Source of the DNA: Niveispirillum sp943371025
GTDB taxonomy: Bacteria; Pseudomonadota; Alphaproteobacteria; Azospirillales; Azospirillaceae
Length of the DNA stretch: 64,000 nt
Direction of reading: 5' to 3'
Assembly: GCA_943371025.1 (NCBI GenBank)
Contig: CALRTC020000008.1
Location: 62,001 to 126,000, forward strand
Shown piece by piece: positions 33,780 to 43,126 of this stretch. The translations under genes and the position numbers were made by a program. Positions within the stretch are counted from its first letter, which is position 1. Each line of letters starts with the position of its first letter. The notes under the pieces are model-generated. The model had not been told where the DNA came from. It ran no database searches and saw nothing but the letters and a program-made list of their open reading frames with translations.

Positions 33780-34813
33780 AGCATGTCCCATTCGTCCCCC
33801 AATACCCACCTAATCGCCGACAATTTGCCACTGAGCATCCCCCACTCGAAGTCGGTCCAAGGACCTAGCTCATCGGGGAACTGTTCCTCTGTACGCTTCA
33901 TCGCGGCGAGCATTCCGTCCCAGATTGTGTCCACGATCATGCTTCGCTGTTCCTCTGGAGTCGCTGCATCCCACACTTCTCGCGTAACCCGCTTTTCTTC
34001 GCCGCTCTCAACACGGGCGATGATCCCCCACTTCCGCCCATACCAAATCTGCTGGGTTAGCTTATCCTCGGCTTCAAGCAATTCCGACAACTTGCGCGGC
34101 TCCGCATGGTACTCGCGGTCGAAGCGTATTCCTTCGAGTATGTCGTCCGCGAACTCTCCTATCAACGGGCCGAGGCTCGTGGCGTATCGCGATGTTGTTC
34201 CATCAAACAGCGGCGCGAGGTCTGCATGTGGGAATCGAGTGTCTCCGCCCCTATCGCTGAAGTCGTGGATGTTGTGTGTCACGAATCCGTACACGTCTTC
34301 CGGATCGTTGCGCCCAGCGAGTGCGTCGATGTAAGCTTCGATCAGTATGGCATCATCAATGCCATTGCGCTGCCGGTGGAAGGGAGCGACCTTCATGATA
34401 GCTCGATCTGCGGCTCGCGCCTTCACCGCGTCCGTAATCTCGATTTTCTCGCTCGAAGCGAACAGCTTCTCGATGATGTCGATGGCGTCATTCATCGCCT
34501 CGCCGCCCGTGGCTATACGATGGTCAACGTCGTTCAGTTGCTCCAGGGTTGTTTTGCGGCCTTCCTCAGGGGCGAACTTCAACAATGCTTCCCGGACCAA
34601 TTTGAAATGGCTGGAGAGGCTGCGCTTGCTCTCGGCAATCACCCGTTCTTTGTTGCGATCAAACTCGTCAACCACGATTCGAGGAACGATCAGGGCCAAT
34701 TCGCCGGCGTCCTTCATGACCGCAAGTGCGTCGAGGAGCGGTAGCTGCCGGTAATCTTTGGCAAGATCTAACCAGACCGAAGTGTCAATGAGTAAGTGCA
34801 GTTTCACGCACAT
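33770..34813 (-). CDS. PIN-domain protein, DUF4935-like
   Basis: A 347-residue protein. The PIN fold is suggested by the acidic residues in LLIDTSVWLDLAKDY (11-20 region), PRIVVDEFDRNKERV, GIDDAILIEAYIDAL and FVTHNIHDFSD. Together these would coordinate metal for ribonuclease activity. The C-terminal 130 residues are acidic and helical, with no recognised domain. AAGGAGGG directly precedes ATG 34813. Base composition is clearly lower in GC than flanking genes, suggesting transfer. There is no antitoxin next to it; a role in RNA cleavage or phage defence is possible but unproven. Confidence 0.75.
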   Translation of the reverse strand: MCVKLHLLIDTSVWLDLAKDYRQLPLLDALAVMKDAGELALIVPRIVVDEFDRNKERVIAESKRSLSSHFKLVREALLKFAPEEGRKTTLEQLNDVDHRIATGGEAMNDAIDIIEKLFASSEKIEITDAVKARAADRAIMKVAPFHRQRNGIDDAILIEAYIDALAGRNDPEDVYGFVTHNIHDFSDRGGDTRFPHADLAPLFDGTTSRYATSLGPLIGEFADDILEGIRFDREYHAEPRKLSELLEAEDKLTQQIWYGRKWGIIARVESGEEKRVTREVWDAATPEEQRSMIVDTIWDGMLAAMKRTEEQFPDELGPWTDFEWGMLSGKLSAIRWVLGDEWDMLDT

Positions 34814-35588
34814 GCCCTCCTTCTCGTCGGAGTGTTCGAGCCAATTTATCGCGAGATATTCGACGAATAAAGCTAAATGCAAGTGACTCATCACCAAGGC
34901 GTCTGAAATTATCAAGCGCAAGCTTGGAAATGATAAATAATTTCAATCATTGATCAAATTCATATTGGCCGTAAGGAGCTATGGTCGCTGCACTTATGTC
35001 GAAGGTCTTCTTTTTCAACTCGGTGCCCCCCCGACCGCTTCCAGCCCCGTTGCTGCCCTATGCCGACATCGTAGAAACTGGCCTCGTCCGCCAAACCGTC
35101 GTTTGTCGGCCAAGTCTGCATCTGTCCGGAAACCTGCATCCACGATGGCAATCCGGACAAGTTGTTTGCCGGACGACTTTCCGGACACGACATTCGTAGC
35201 AATGTCCGATGACGAGGGGGCCATCAGAGGAACACGACGACCTCAATGGGGCGCATTGCGGCCTTTCCCCTCAAAATGCTGCTATAAAGTCTCCCAATAG
35301 GAGCGTGCTGCATCCACGACGAGCCACATTCAGAGTGCGCAAGCCCGCAACTCTGAAACACCCCCTGCTCCGATGCTGCATCTGGTTGTAGTTCATTCGG
35401 AGCGGCCGGTGCGCCCGCTCCGACAGCCGGCGGCAGGCGGCGTCAATGGGGCATCCGCCCGGTGACCGCGTCACGGCTTGTGCCATATGGTCAAGGAATG
35501 GGGCCGTAACGCCCGTGATACGCATTCCGGTGGCCGGGCCGCGCCCGTCACCCCGGCTGGTTACGGGGGTGACGGGAGGCGCCGCCCC
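34814..35588. other. Intergenic region without clear gene, 775 bp
   Basis: The 34814-34980 part is AT-rich and probably carries the PIN promoter. The rest has short frames on both strands with no family match and no good ribosome sites. One minus-strand frame near 35058-35246 shows CYEC and CPDC spaced like a zinc ribbon but lacks an ATG start. The region ends in a REP-like palindrome next to era. It may be a decayed accessory gene. Confidence 0.5.
35544..35576 (-). terminator. REP-like palindrome / era terminator
   Basis: Perfect 11-bp arms (35544-35554 and 35566-35576) with an 11-base loop and the core CGTCACCCC...GGGGTGACG lie 12 bp after the era stop. The sequence is related to the palindrome at 33689-33720. 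Confidence 0.55.
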
Positions 35589-36560
35589 TCACGCGTTGAA
35601 GTCCAGGCCCCAGGCGTCGTACTGTTCCTTATCCTCGGTCCAGTTCTCGCGCAGCTTCACGAACAGCACCAGATGCACGGGCCGGCCCAGGAATTCCTGC
35701 ATCTCCACGCGGGCGGCGGTGCTGATCTGCTTGATGCGGGCACCGCCCTTGCCCAGGATGATGGCCTTCTGGCTGTCGCGCTGCACATAGATCACCTGGG
35801 CGATGCGGACGGAGCCGTTTTCGAACTCCTCCCACGTCTCCGTCTCCACACTGGTGGCGTACGGCACTTCCTGGTGCAGTTGCAGGAACAGCTTCTCGCG
35901 CGTGATTTCCGCGGCCAGCAACCGTTCCGGCATGTCCGACAGCTGGTCGGGCGGGTACAGCCACGGGCCTTCCGGCAGCGAGGAGGCGAAGAATTTCAGC
36001 AAGCCTTCCAGCCCGTCGCCGGTCAGGGCGGAGACCATGAAGGTCTCCGTGAACAGGCCGAATTCGGCAAATTCGGCGGCCAGCGCCAGCAGGCGTTCGC
36101 GCTTGATCAGGTCGATCTTGTTCAGGACCAGCACGGCCTTGCGCCCGGCCTCGACCAGCCGTTCCACGATGCCGCGCGTGTCATCATCGATGCGGCGCTG
36201 GCTGGCGTCGAACAGGACCGCGATCTGGTCGGCATCCGTGGCCCCCTGCCAGGCGGCGGCCACCATGGCGCGTTCCAGCCGCTTTTTGGGCGTGAAGATG
36301 CCGGGCGTGTCCACATACAGGATCTGGCTGTCATCAACCATGCCGATGCCGAGCACGCGCGAGCGCGTGGTCTGCACCTTGGGGCTGACGATGGAGATCT
36401 TGGACCCGACCAGCGCATTCAGCAGGGTCGACTTGCCGGCATTGGGCGCGCCCACCAGCGCCACGAAGCCGCAGCGCGGATGGGTGGGTGCGGGCCGTGC
36501 CGGGGCATCGCCACTGGTGTCCTGGCCCGACAGGAAGCGGGCAACGATATCGTCGGTCAT
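35589..36560 (-). CDS. era: GTPase Era
   Basis: A 323-residue essential GTPase that binds 16S rRNA and assists 30S maturation. G1 is GAPNAGKST, G3 DTPGI, G4 NKID; the C-terminal KH domain contains IILGKGGARIKQIS. An N-terminal extension of about 25 residues rich in Ala/Pro is normal for alphaproteobacteria. The ATG overlaps the rnc stop codon (ATGA). Confidence 0.96.
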   Translation of the reverse strand: MTDDIVARFLSGQDTSGDAPARPAPTHPRCGFVALVGAPNAGKSTLLNALVGSKISIVSPKVQTTRSRVLGIGMVDDSQILYVDTPGIFTPKKRLERAMVAAAWQGATDADQIAVLFDASQRRIDDDTRGIVERLVEAGRKAVLVLNKIDLIKRERLLALAAEFAEFGLFTETFMVSALTGDGLEGLLKFFASSLPEGPWLYPPDQLSDMPERLLAAEITREKLFLQLHQEVPYATSVETETWEEFENGSVRIAQVIYVQRDSQKAIILGKGGARIKQISTAARVEMQEFLGRPVHLVLFVKLRENWTEDKEQYDAWGLDFNA

Positions 36561-37246
36561 CTGGTCCTGATCTGCGAAAGCAACATGTCGGCAGCAGCCT
36601 TTTCCGCCGCCCGTTTGGAAGGTCCGCTGGCGGTCACGGGGGCATGGCCCTCCACCTCCACGGAGATTTGGAAGACGGGGGCATGGTCCGGGCCGCTGCG
36701 GCCGATATCCTTATAGAGCGGCAATTTCAGCCCGCGCGCCAGCGCCCATTCCTGAAGGCCGGTCTTCGGGTCCTGCGGGGGTGCGGCCTTGGCCCCTTCC
36801 AGGGCGCCGTCCCAATGCTTGCGGATAAAGGCAGCCGCCGCCGGCAGGCCTGCATCCAGGTACAAGGCACCGATCACCGCCTCGCACGCATCGGCCAGGA
36901 TGGCGGGCTTCACCTCGCCCCCCTGCTCGCCCGGTGCCAGGCGCAGATATTGGCCCAACCCGATGCGCCCGGCCACGACGACCAGCGCCTCGGCCCGGAC
37001 CAGGGCCGTCAGGCGGCGGGCCAGCGCGCCCTCCTGCTCCTTGGGGAACCGTTCCAGCAGCCATTCGGCCACGATCAGGCCCAGCACCCGGTCGCCCAGA
37101 AATTCCAGCCGCTCATAGCCCTTGCCCACGGCCTTGCGGCTGACGCCGCCCACCGACGGGTGGGTCAGCGCCTCCGTCAGCAGGGCCGGATTGGCGAAGC
37201 GGTGGCCCAGGATGTCCTGCAAGCCTTCGATCCCGGCTTCCATCAT
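36557..37246 (-). CDS. rnc: Ribonuclease III
   Basis: A 229-residue double-strand-specific endoribonuclease that processes rRNA precursors and sRNA-mRNA duplexes. The catalytic signature is ERLEFLGDRVLGL, with the second acidic cluster in LADACEAVIGALYLD. The C-terminal dsRNA-binding domain includes GLQEWALARG and GPSKRAAEKAAADMLL. Two adjacent ATGs begin it, the first overlapping the lepB stop. It is coupled upstream to lepB and downstream to era. Confidence 0.96.
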   Translation of the reverse strand: MMEAGIEGLQDILGHRFANPALLTEALTHPSVGGVSRKAVGKGYERLEFLGDRVLGLIVAEWLLERFPKEQEGALARRLTALVRAEALVVVAGRIGLGQYLRLAPGEQGGEVKPAILADACEAVIGALYLDAGLPAAAAFIRKHWDGALEGAKAAPPQDPKTGLQEWALARGLKLPLYKDIGRSGPDHAPVFQISVEVEGHAPVTASGPSKRAAEKAAADMLLSQIRTR

Positions 37247-38103
37247 TCAACCCTTTCCCAGAAACGGTCGGTGCGGACGGAATGTCCCCAGCGCCAGAAG
37301 CGCCACAGGCTCTCGCCTTCCTTCACCGACAGGAAGATATAGGTGGCGCGGCCGACCAGGTTCTCCACCGGAATGAAGCCCACGGCCTCGGGCACGCGGC
37401 TATCCTGCGAATTGTCACGGCTGTCGCCCATGCCGAAGACATAGCCGGGCGGCACCGTGAAGACGGGGGTATTGTCCAGCATGCCCTTGTCGCCCGCCAT
37501 TTCGATCACGGGATATTGCCGGCCGCCGGGCAGGGTTTCGATATATTGCGGGGCGGTGAAGGCGCCGCCGAACGCCTCCTCGATGACATAGTCGGGCACA
37601 CGCAGGCGACCCGCCATCTCCCCATTCACATAAAGCGCGCCGCCAATCATCTGCAGCCGGTCACAGGGCAGGCCGACAATGCGCTTGATATAATCGACCG
37701 ACGGGTCTTTGGGCAGCTTGAACACGGCCACGTCGCCGCGGGCGGGCAGGCTGCCGAACAGCCGCCCCGGGGCCGCCTTGCAATCCGTCGTCACCGGGGC
37801 CGCCTTGCCCCCGAAGCGCAGGAAGCTGGGCAGCGAATAGCGGCTATAGCCATAGGCGCCCTTGTTCACGAACAGGTAATCGCCGACCAGCAGCGCGGGC
37901 ACCATCGACCCGCTGGGGATGTTGAACGCCTCCACCGCCAGGGTACGGAAGCCGATGATCACCGCCGCCACGATGGCGATGACGCGCAGCATCTCCCCCC
38001 AGCCGCCATGGATATGGTGGGGTACCGTCTCCACCAGCGGCGGCAGCGGCTCTTCCTCACGCAGGCGCGGCGGCGGGCGGCGGCGATGCTGCAACGGGTC
38101 CAT
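37243..38103 (-). CDS. lepB: Signal peptidase I
   Basis: A 286-residue membrane serine protease that removes signal peptides. One hydrophobic segment (MLRVIAIVAAVIIGFRTLAV) precedes the catalytic serine in NIPSGSMVPALLVGD. The general-base lysine is in VDYIKRIVGLPCDR, and the later box is GMGDSRDNSQDSR. The start is ATG 38103, five bases after the acpS stop; the longer upstream frame overlaps acpS. The proline-rich cytosolic N-terminus is unremarkable. Confidence 0.95.
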   Translation of the reverse strand: MDPLQHRRRPPPRLREEEPLPPLVETVPHHIHGGWGEMLRVIAIVAAVIIGFRTLAVEAFNIPSGSMVPALLVGDYLFVNKGAYGYSRYSLPSFLRFGGKAAPVTTDCKAAPGRLFGSLPARGDVAVFKLPKDPSVDYIKRIVGLPCDRLQMIGGALYVNGEMAGRLRVPDYVIEEAFGGAFTAPQYIETLPGGRQYPVIEMAGDKGMLDNTPVFTVPPGYVFGMGDSRDNSQDSRVPEAVGFIPVENLVGRATYIFLSVKEGESLWRFWRWGHSVRTDRFWERVE

Positions 38104-38107
38104 GGGC

Positions 38108-38530
38108 CTATCCCCGCGCCGCTGGAACGGGGACGGCGGAGATGACGACGAAGGCCTGGGCAAAGGGCGGCTCATCGGTCAGCGACAGGTCGATGCGCGC
38201 CTGCATACCCGCTGGCAGCAGTTCCCGCAACCGATCGGCCGCCCCGCCGGAAAGGGCCAGGGTCGGCCGCCCCCGCCCGTCGGACACGACCTCGATATCC
38301 TTGAAATGCACGCCTTCAGCATATCCGGTGCCCAGCGCCTTGCTCGCCGCCTCCTTGGCGGCGAAGCGCTTGGCATAGGATGCGGCGCGCGATGCGGGCG
38401 TGCCCGCCCCGTCGGCGCGGGCACGTTCGGCGGCGGTGAAGACACGGGCGGCGAACCTTTCCCCGAACCGGTCCAGGCTGGCCTGGATCCGGCGGATATC
38501 GATCAGGTCGCTGCCGATGCCCAGGATCAT
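38108..38530 (-). CDS. acpS: Holo-[acyl-carrier-protein] synthase
   Basis: A 140-residue phosphopantetheinyl transferase that activates AcpP (gene at 54100). The N-terminal metal-binding ILGIGSDLIDI and the catalytic RFAAKEAASKALGTG are both present. It overlaps pdxJ by 4 bp. The order pdxJ-acpS-lepB-rnc-era is conserved across alphaproteobacteria. Confidence 0.95.
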   Translation of the reverse strand: MILGIGSDLIDIRRIQASLDRFGERFAARVFTAAERARADGAGTPASRAASYAKRFAAKEAASKALGTGYAEGVHFKDIEVVSDGRGRPTLALSGGAADRLRELLPAGMQARIDLSLTDEPPFAQAFVVISAVPVPAARG

Positions 38531-39276
38531 GCGGCCCCCGCGCGGCGGCCTTCATTCATGCGGGACCGCATCTCGGCGATGGTGGCGGGCAGGCCGATGA
38601 ACATGGCCTCTCCCATCATGAAATGGCCGATATTCAGCTCAACGATGGACTGGATGGCGGCCACCGGCCCGACATTGTCGAAGGTCAGGCCGTGGCCGGC
38701 ATGGCATTCCAGGCCGATGGAGGCGGCATGCGCGGCACCGGCCACCAGCCGGGCCAGCTCTGCCTCCCGCGCGGCACCGGTGGCGGCATCGGCATAGGCG
38801 CCGGTATGCAGTTCCACCACCGGCGCGCCCAGTTCGCGGGCCATGTCCAACTGGTCCAGATCTGCACCGATGAAGATGGACACGCGGATGCCGGCATCGG
38901 ACAGGCGGTCGATATAGGGCTTCAGATGGGCACGGTTGCCGATGACATCCAGCCCGCCCTCCGTCGTCCGCTCCTCCCGCTTTTCCGGCACCAGACAGAC
39001 GGCATGCGGCCGGTGGCGGAGCGCGATGGCCAGCATCTCTTCCGTCGCCGCCATCTCCAGGTTCAGCGGCTTGTGCAGTTCGGCCATCAGCCGGTCGATA
39101 TCGGCATCGCGGATATGGCGGCGATCCTCGCGCAGATGCGCCGTGATGCCATCGGCCCCGGCATGGACGGCCAGCAAGGCGGCACGCACCGGGCAGGGAT
39201 TGTCCCCGCCGCGCGCATTGCGCACGGTGGCGACATGGTCGATGTTCACACCCAGGCGCAGCGGCTTGGCACTCAT
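38527..39276 (-). CDS. pdxJ: Pyridoxine 5'-phosphate synthase
   Basis: A 249-residue TIM-barrel enzyme that condenses 1-deoxyxylulose 5-phosphate with 3-amino-2-oxopropyl phosphate in the DXP-dependent vitamin B6 pathway. Motifs are LGVNIDHVATVRNARGG, DGITAHLREDRRHI, CLVPEKREERTTEGGLDV and ECHAGHGLTFDNV. It overlaps both neighbours by 4 bp. Confidence 0.96.
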   Translation of the reverse strand: MSAKPLRLGVNIDHVATVRNARGGDNPCPVRAALLAVHAGADGITAHLREDRRHIRDADIDRLMAELHKPLNLEMAATEEMLAIALRHRPHAVCLVPEKREERTTEGGLDVIGNRAHLKPYIDRLSDAGIRVSIFIGADLDQLDMARELGAPVVELHTGAYADAATGAAREAELARLVAGAAHAASIGLECHAGHGLTFDNVGPVAAIQSIVELNIGHFMMGEAMFIGLPATIAEMRSRMNEGRRAGAA

Positions 39277-39824
39277 CGCAGTTCCTCTTCGCGCAGACGG
39301 TGGCTGGCCCTTCGCCGCTCCCGCCGTCTTTCCTGATAAAACTGGATCACGGGCTTGGCAATCGCATAGGCGACGGCGCCGGCACCCACCCCCATCAACG
39401 CGCCGCCGGCCAGCATCGGGGCAAAGACCTGCCAGGGATGATCCAGCAGGAAGGCCAGCGTCAGCCGCGCCTGATCCTCATGCCCCGGTGCCATGCCCAG
39501 CAGCTGGCAGCCCAGCCGGTAACTGGCATACCAGATGGCGGGAATGGTCCAGGGATTGGCGGTGATGGTGCCGACCATGGCACCCATGACGCTGGCCCGG
39601 GACAGCCAGGCCATCAGGAAGGCGATGGGGAAATGCAGGCCCAGCAGCGGCGTCATGGCCACGGCCACGCCACAGGCCATGCCCAGGGCGATGGCATGCG
39701 GCGTGCCCTGGATGCGCACAACCCGATAGGCGATGTAGCGGCCGGACCGCGTCAGCCCCATGCTGGGCCAAAGCAGCTGCCGTAATCGCGCCGCCGGTGT
39801 CAACGGTTCCCGCCGCCTGAACAT
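39273..39824 (-). CDS. DUF2062 domain membrane protein
   Basis: A 183-residue protein with three or four hydrophobic helices. The family pattern is TPHAIALGMACGVAVAMTPL, followed by GTITANPWTIPAIWYASYRLG. The C-terminus is highly basic (QERRRERRRASHRL). Function is unknown. It lies between rsh and pdxJ and overlaps pdxJ by 4 bp. Confidence 0.88.
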   Translation of the reverse strand: MFRRREPLTPAARLRQLLWPSMGLTRSGRYIAYRVVRIQGTPHAIALGMACGVAVAMTPLLGLHFPIAFLMAWLSRASVMGAMVGTITANPWTIPAIWYASYRLGCQLLGMAPGHEDQARLTLAFLLDHPWQVFAPMLAGGALMGVGAGAVAYAIAKPVIQFYQERRRERRRASHRLREEELR

Positions 39825-39864
39825 GATCGGTCCTGGTTCCTTCCCGGCCCCCCTGGGGGCGCCG

Positions 39865-42072
39865 TCAACGGCCGCGTTCGACCGACTGGATCACGGGCGT
39901 GGCCCTCAGCGCCGCCATGATGTTGGTCAGATGCTTCACGTCCTTGACGTCGACATCGATCAGCATCTCGAAATAATCGGGCGTGCGGTTGGTGATCTTC
40001 AGATTGGTGATATTGCCGCCATTCTTGCCGATCACCGTGGACAGCGTGCCCAGCGCCCCCGTCTCGTTGGCGACCACCACGGACAGACGACCCACCAGTT
40101 CGTCCGGCGTGTCGGCATCGGGGTCCCAGGATACGTCGATCCAGCGTTCCGGACTGTCGTGGAAGCTCTCCAGCGTCTCGCAATCGATGGTGTGAATGGT
40201 CACACCCTTGCCCGTGGTGACGATGCCGACAATGCGGTCGCCCACGATCGGGTGGCAGCAGCGGGCATAGTGCACGGCCATGCCGGGGATCAGGCCGCGG
40301 ATGGCCAGGGGCGTCGTGCCCTTGCGCGCCACCTTGGGCTTGTTGGCGATGGCCACCACCTTCTCGTCCGCCACAACCGGGTTGACGTTGCGGTGGCCGG
40401 GGAAGATGGAATTGAAGACGTCGCGGGCCCCCGTCTGACCGGCGCCGATGGCGGCCAGCAGGTCATCGACAGAGGGCTGCTGATAGATCTTCAGGACGCC
40501 GTCGACGCCCTTTTCGGAATATTCATAGCCTTCCTGCTTGAACACGCGTTCCAGCAGGCCGCGGCCCAGCTTGATATGCTCGCCGCGCTGCTGCGTGCGG
40601 ATGAAGCGGCGGATGCGGGCGCGCGCCTTGCCGGTGATGACGAAGTTTTCCCAGTCCGGCGAGGGCGAGGAATTCTTCGAGGTCAGCACCTCCACCTGGT
40701 CGCCATTCTGCAAATGGCTGCGCAGCGGCTGCATGCGGCCATTGATCTTGGCACCGACGCAGGTGTCGCCGACCTGGCTGTGGACGGCATAGGCGAAATC
40801 CACGGGCGTGGCGCCGCGCGGCAGCGCGATCAGGTCGCCCTTGGGCGTGAAGCAGAACACCTGGTCCTGGAACAGTTCCAGCTTGGTATGTTCCAGGAAT
40901 TCTTCCGGCCGCTGGGCATGTTCCAGGATATCCAGCAGCTCGCGCAGCCAGCGATATTGCCGCCCCTCGGTCTTGGGCTGGGCGGCTTCGGGCGCTCCCT
41001 GCTTGTAGGACCAGTGGGCGGCCACGCCCATATCCGCCACCTCATGCATGTCGCGGGTGCGGATCTGCACCTCGATGCGCTGCTTTTCCGGCCCGATGAC
41101 CGTGGTGTGGATGGACTGGTAACCGTTGGGCTTGGGTGTGGAGATGTAGTCCTTGAAACGGCCCGGCACGACGGGATAGCGGGCATGGATGATGCCCAGC
41201 GCCTGATAGCATTCGCCCAGCGTATCGACGACGACGCGGAAGGCCATCACGTCGGACAGCTGCTCGAACGCCACATTCTTGGCGTGCATCTTGCGCCAGA
41301 TCGAATAGGGCGATTTCAGACGCCCATAGATCTCGGCATTGGCGACGGCCGAATCGTTGCTGAAGCGGACGGTCTTGTCCAATTCCTCGATGATGCGGTC
41401 GACGCGGGCCTTGCCCGTGGATTGCAGATCATCCAGGCGGATCTTGATGCTCTCATAGGCGTCCGGGTTCAATTCCTTGAACGCCAGATCCTCCAGCTCG
41501 TCCTTCCAGCGCTGGATACCGATGCGTTCGGCCAGCGGGACATAGATTTCCAGCGTTTCGCGCGCGATGCGGCGGCGTTTTTCCGGCTTCAGGAACTGGA
41601 TCGTGCCCATATTGTGCAGGCGGTCGGCCAGCTTGACCAGAAGGACGCGGATATCCTCCGACATGGCCAGCACCAGCTTGCGGAAATTCTCCGCCTGCTT
41701 GGTGCTTTCGCTCTGCTCGCCGATATTCTGCAACTCGATGCGCGACAGCTTGGTCACGCCATCGACCAGACGCGCCACTTCTGCGCCGAACAGACGCTGG
41801 ATTTCCTCCAGCGTCGTCAGCGTATCCTCGACCGTGTCGTGCAGCAGCGCCGTGATGATGCTGTTGGCGTCGAGCTTCAGCTCCGTCAACAGCCATGCCA
41901 CCCAGATCGGGTGGACATAATAGGGATCGCCGCTGGCCCGCGTCTGCGAGCCATGCGCCTTCATCGTGAAGACATAGGCACGGTTGAGCGCGTCCTCATC
42001 GGCATTGGGGTCGTACCCCATCACGCGCTCAACCAGCTCGTACTGGCGGATGATCTTGGTCTGGCGGCTCAT
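39865..42072 (-). CDS. rsh: Bifunctional (p)ppGpp synthetase/hydrolase (Rel/SpoT homologue)
   Basis: A 735-residue stringent-response enzyme. The N-terminal hydrolase HD motif is in SIITALLHDTVEDT, and the synthetase domain includes STPKPNGYQSIHTTV and EVQIRTRDMHEVADMG. The TGS domain starts at VFCFTPKGDLIALPRG, and a C-terminal ACT domain is present. Retention of the HD residues suggests it both makes and degrades (p)ppGpp, as the single Rsh does in most alphaproteobacteria. It is directly downstream of rpoZ. Confidence 0.95.
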   Translation of the reverse strand: MSRQTKIIRQYELVERVMGYDPNADEDALNRAYVFTMKAHGSQTRASGDPYYVHPIWVAWLLTELKLDANSIITALLHDTVEDTLTTLEEIQRLFGAEVARLVDGVTKLSRIELQNIGEQSESTKQAENFRKLVLAMSEDIRVLLVKLADRLHNMGTIQFLKPEKRRRIARETLEIYVPLAERIGIQRWKDELEDLAFKELNPDAYESIKIRLDDLQSTGKARVDRIIEELDKTVRFSNDSAVANAEIYGRLKSPYSIWRKMHAKNVAFEQLSDVMAFRVVVDTLGECYQALGIIHARYPVVPGRFKDYISTPKPNGYQSIHTTVIGPEKQRIEVQIRTRDMHEVADMGVAAHWSYKQGAPEAAQPKTEGRQYRWLRELLDILEHAQRPEEFLEHTKLELFQDQVFCFTPKGDLIALPRGATPVDFAYAVHSQVGDTCVGAKINGRMQPLRSHLQNGDQVEVLTSKNSSPSPDWENFVITGKARARIRRFIRTQQRGEHIKLGRGLLERVFKQEGYEYSEKGVDGVLKIYQQPSVDDLLAAIGAGQTGARDVFNSIFPGHRNVNPVVADEKVVAIANKPKVARKGTTPLAIRGLIPGMAVHYARCCHPIVGDRIVGIVTTGKGVTIHTIDCETLESFHDSPERWIDVSWDPDADTPDELVGRLSVVVANETGALGTLSTVIGKNGGNITNLKITNRTPDYFEMLIDVDVKDVKHLTNIMAALRATPVIQSVERGR

Positions 42073-42137
42073 GCTACACCGCCATTCCGGGCATTATCGC
42101 GCCAACACGGGCCTTCCATTTCCCCGGGTCCGCTGGC

Positions 42138-42524
42138 TCAGATATCCTCGTCGGCCAAGTCGGCACCGCCGACTTCGCCTTCGGAGAAGTCCATCTCGCC
42201 ACCCAGCTCGTCCTCAGCCTCGGCGCGCGCGGCGTCCTGGGCCCAGCCGGCCTCGCCGGCCATCAGCTCGACGATCTCTTCCTCAGGCTCGTCCTGCTCC
42301 GGCACGCGCTGATGGCCCTTGATCAGGCTGTTCCTCAGCACTTCCAGCGACACCGACTCGTCGGCGATTTCGCGCAGGGCGACGACCGGGTTCTTGTCAT
42401 TGTCGCGGTCCAGCGACAGGGGCGAACCAGAGGCGATGTCACGGGCGCGCTGGGCAGCCATCATCACCAGTTCGAACCGGTTCGGAACCTTCAGGACGCA
42501 ATCTTCAACGGTAACGCGGGCCAT
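42138..42524 (-). CDS. rpoZ: RNA polymerase omega subunit
   Basis: A 128-residue protein with the omega core MARVTVEDCVLKVPNRFELV, AAQRARDIASG and VVALREIADESV. The C-terminal 60 residues form a long acidic extension (EQDEPEEEIVELM, EDELGGEMDFSEGEVGG) beyond the usual length. It assists assembly of the beta' subunit and, in some bacteria, ppGpp binding, which suits its place before rsh. Confidence 0.94.
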   Translation of the reverse strand: MARVTVEDCVLKVPNRFELVMMAAQRARDIASGSPLSLDRDNDKNPVVALREIADESVSLEVLRNSLIKGHQRVPEQDEPEEEIVELMAGEAGWAQDAARAEAEDELGGEMDFSEGEVGGADLADEDI

Positions 42525-42607
42525 TCCACATAAACTCCAGCGACGGATAAGCCTTTATTTATAGGGACCGGTGGCAGGCTTGGCAAGGAAAGGCGCCAGC
42601 ACTTTCG

Positions 42608-43126
42608 TCAATCCAGCCCCGACAGGCGCGGTGCGGAACCGGCGACGGGCCGGATGCCCTGGTCCGTCGGCAGGGCTGCGATCAGATCGTCCAGCGACCG
42701 GCCATCGACGGGATGGCGCCAATCCGGCGCCACGTCGCGCAGCGGCAACAGCACGAAGGCCCGCTGCGCCATGCGCGGGTGCGGCAGCAGCGGCGCCCCT
42801 TCATTTCGCTGGCCGTTATAGTCCAGAAGGTCAAGATCCAGGACCCGCGCCTCGTTCACCTGCCGCCGGACCCGGCCGAACGCCTGCTCCACCGCGTGCA
42901 GCCGGGTCAGCAGATCGGCCGGCGACAGGGCCGTATCCACCCGCGCCACGGCGTTCACATACCAGGGCTGGTCGGAGGCCGGCACCGGGGCGCTCTCAAA
43001 AAATCGCGAGATAGCACACAAATGGATGTCGCCGGAGTCGAGCCGCCGCAACGCCCGCTCACAAATCTGGGCCGGCATTCCCAGCGCGGGCGAAGGCAAA
43101 TTTGAGCCGATGGCGATGAGAATCAC
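42608..43126 (-). CDS. folK: 2-amino-4-hydroxy-6-hydroxymethyldihydropteridine pyrophosphokinase
   Basis: A 172-residue enzyme of folate synthesis. Signatures are the N-terminal ILIAIGSNLPS, ISRFFESAPV, QPWYVNAVARV, and the metal-binding EARVLDLDLLDYNG and LPHPRMAQRAFVL. The start is taken as GTG 43126 behind AGGGAAAG, which gives the usual FolK N-terminus; ATG 43180 would add 18 atypical residues. Confidence 0.93.
   Translation of the reverse strand: MILIAIGSNLPSPALGMPAQICERALRRLDSGDIHLCAISRFFESAPVPASDQPWYVNAVARVDTALSPADLLTRLHAVEQAFGRVRRQVNEARVLDLDLLDYNGQRNEGAPLLPHPRMAQRAFVLLPLRDVAPDWRHPVDGRSLDDLIAALPTDQGIRPVAGSAPRLSGLD

Noticed and set aside
35058..35246. Minus-strand frame with CYEC...CPDC like a zinc ribbon
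   Set aside because: It lacks an ATG start and a ribosome site, and the rest has no pattern. It may be a remnant but cannot be supported as a gene.
39760..42312. An 850-codon open frame on the plus strand opposite rsh
   Set aside because: Shadow of rsh; the real protein on the minus strand has all Rel/SpoT motifs.
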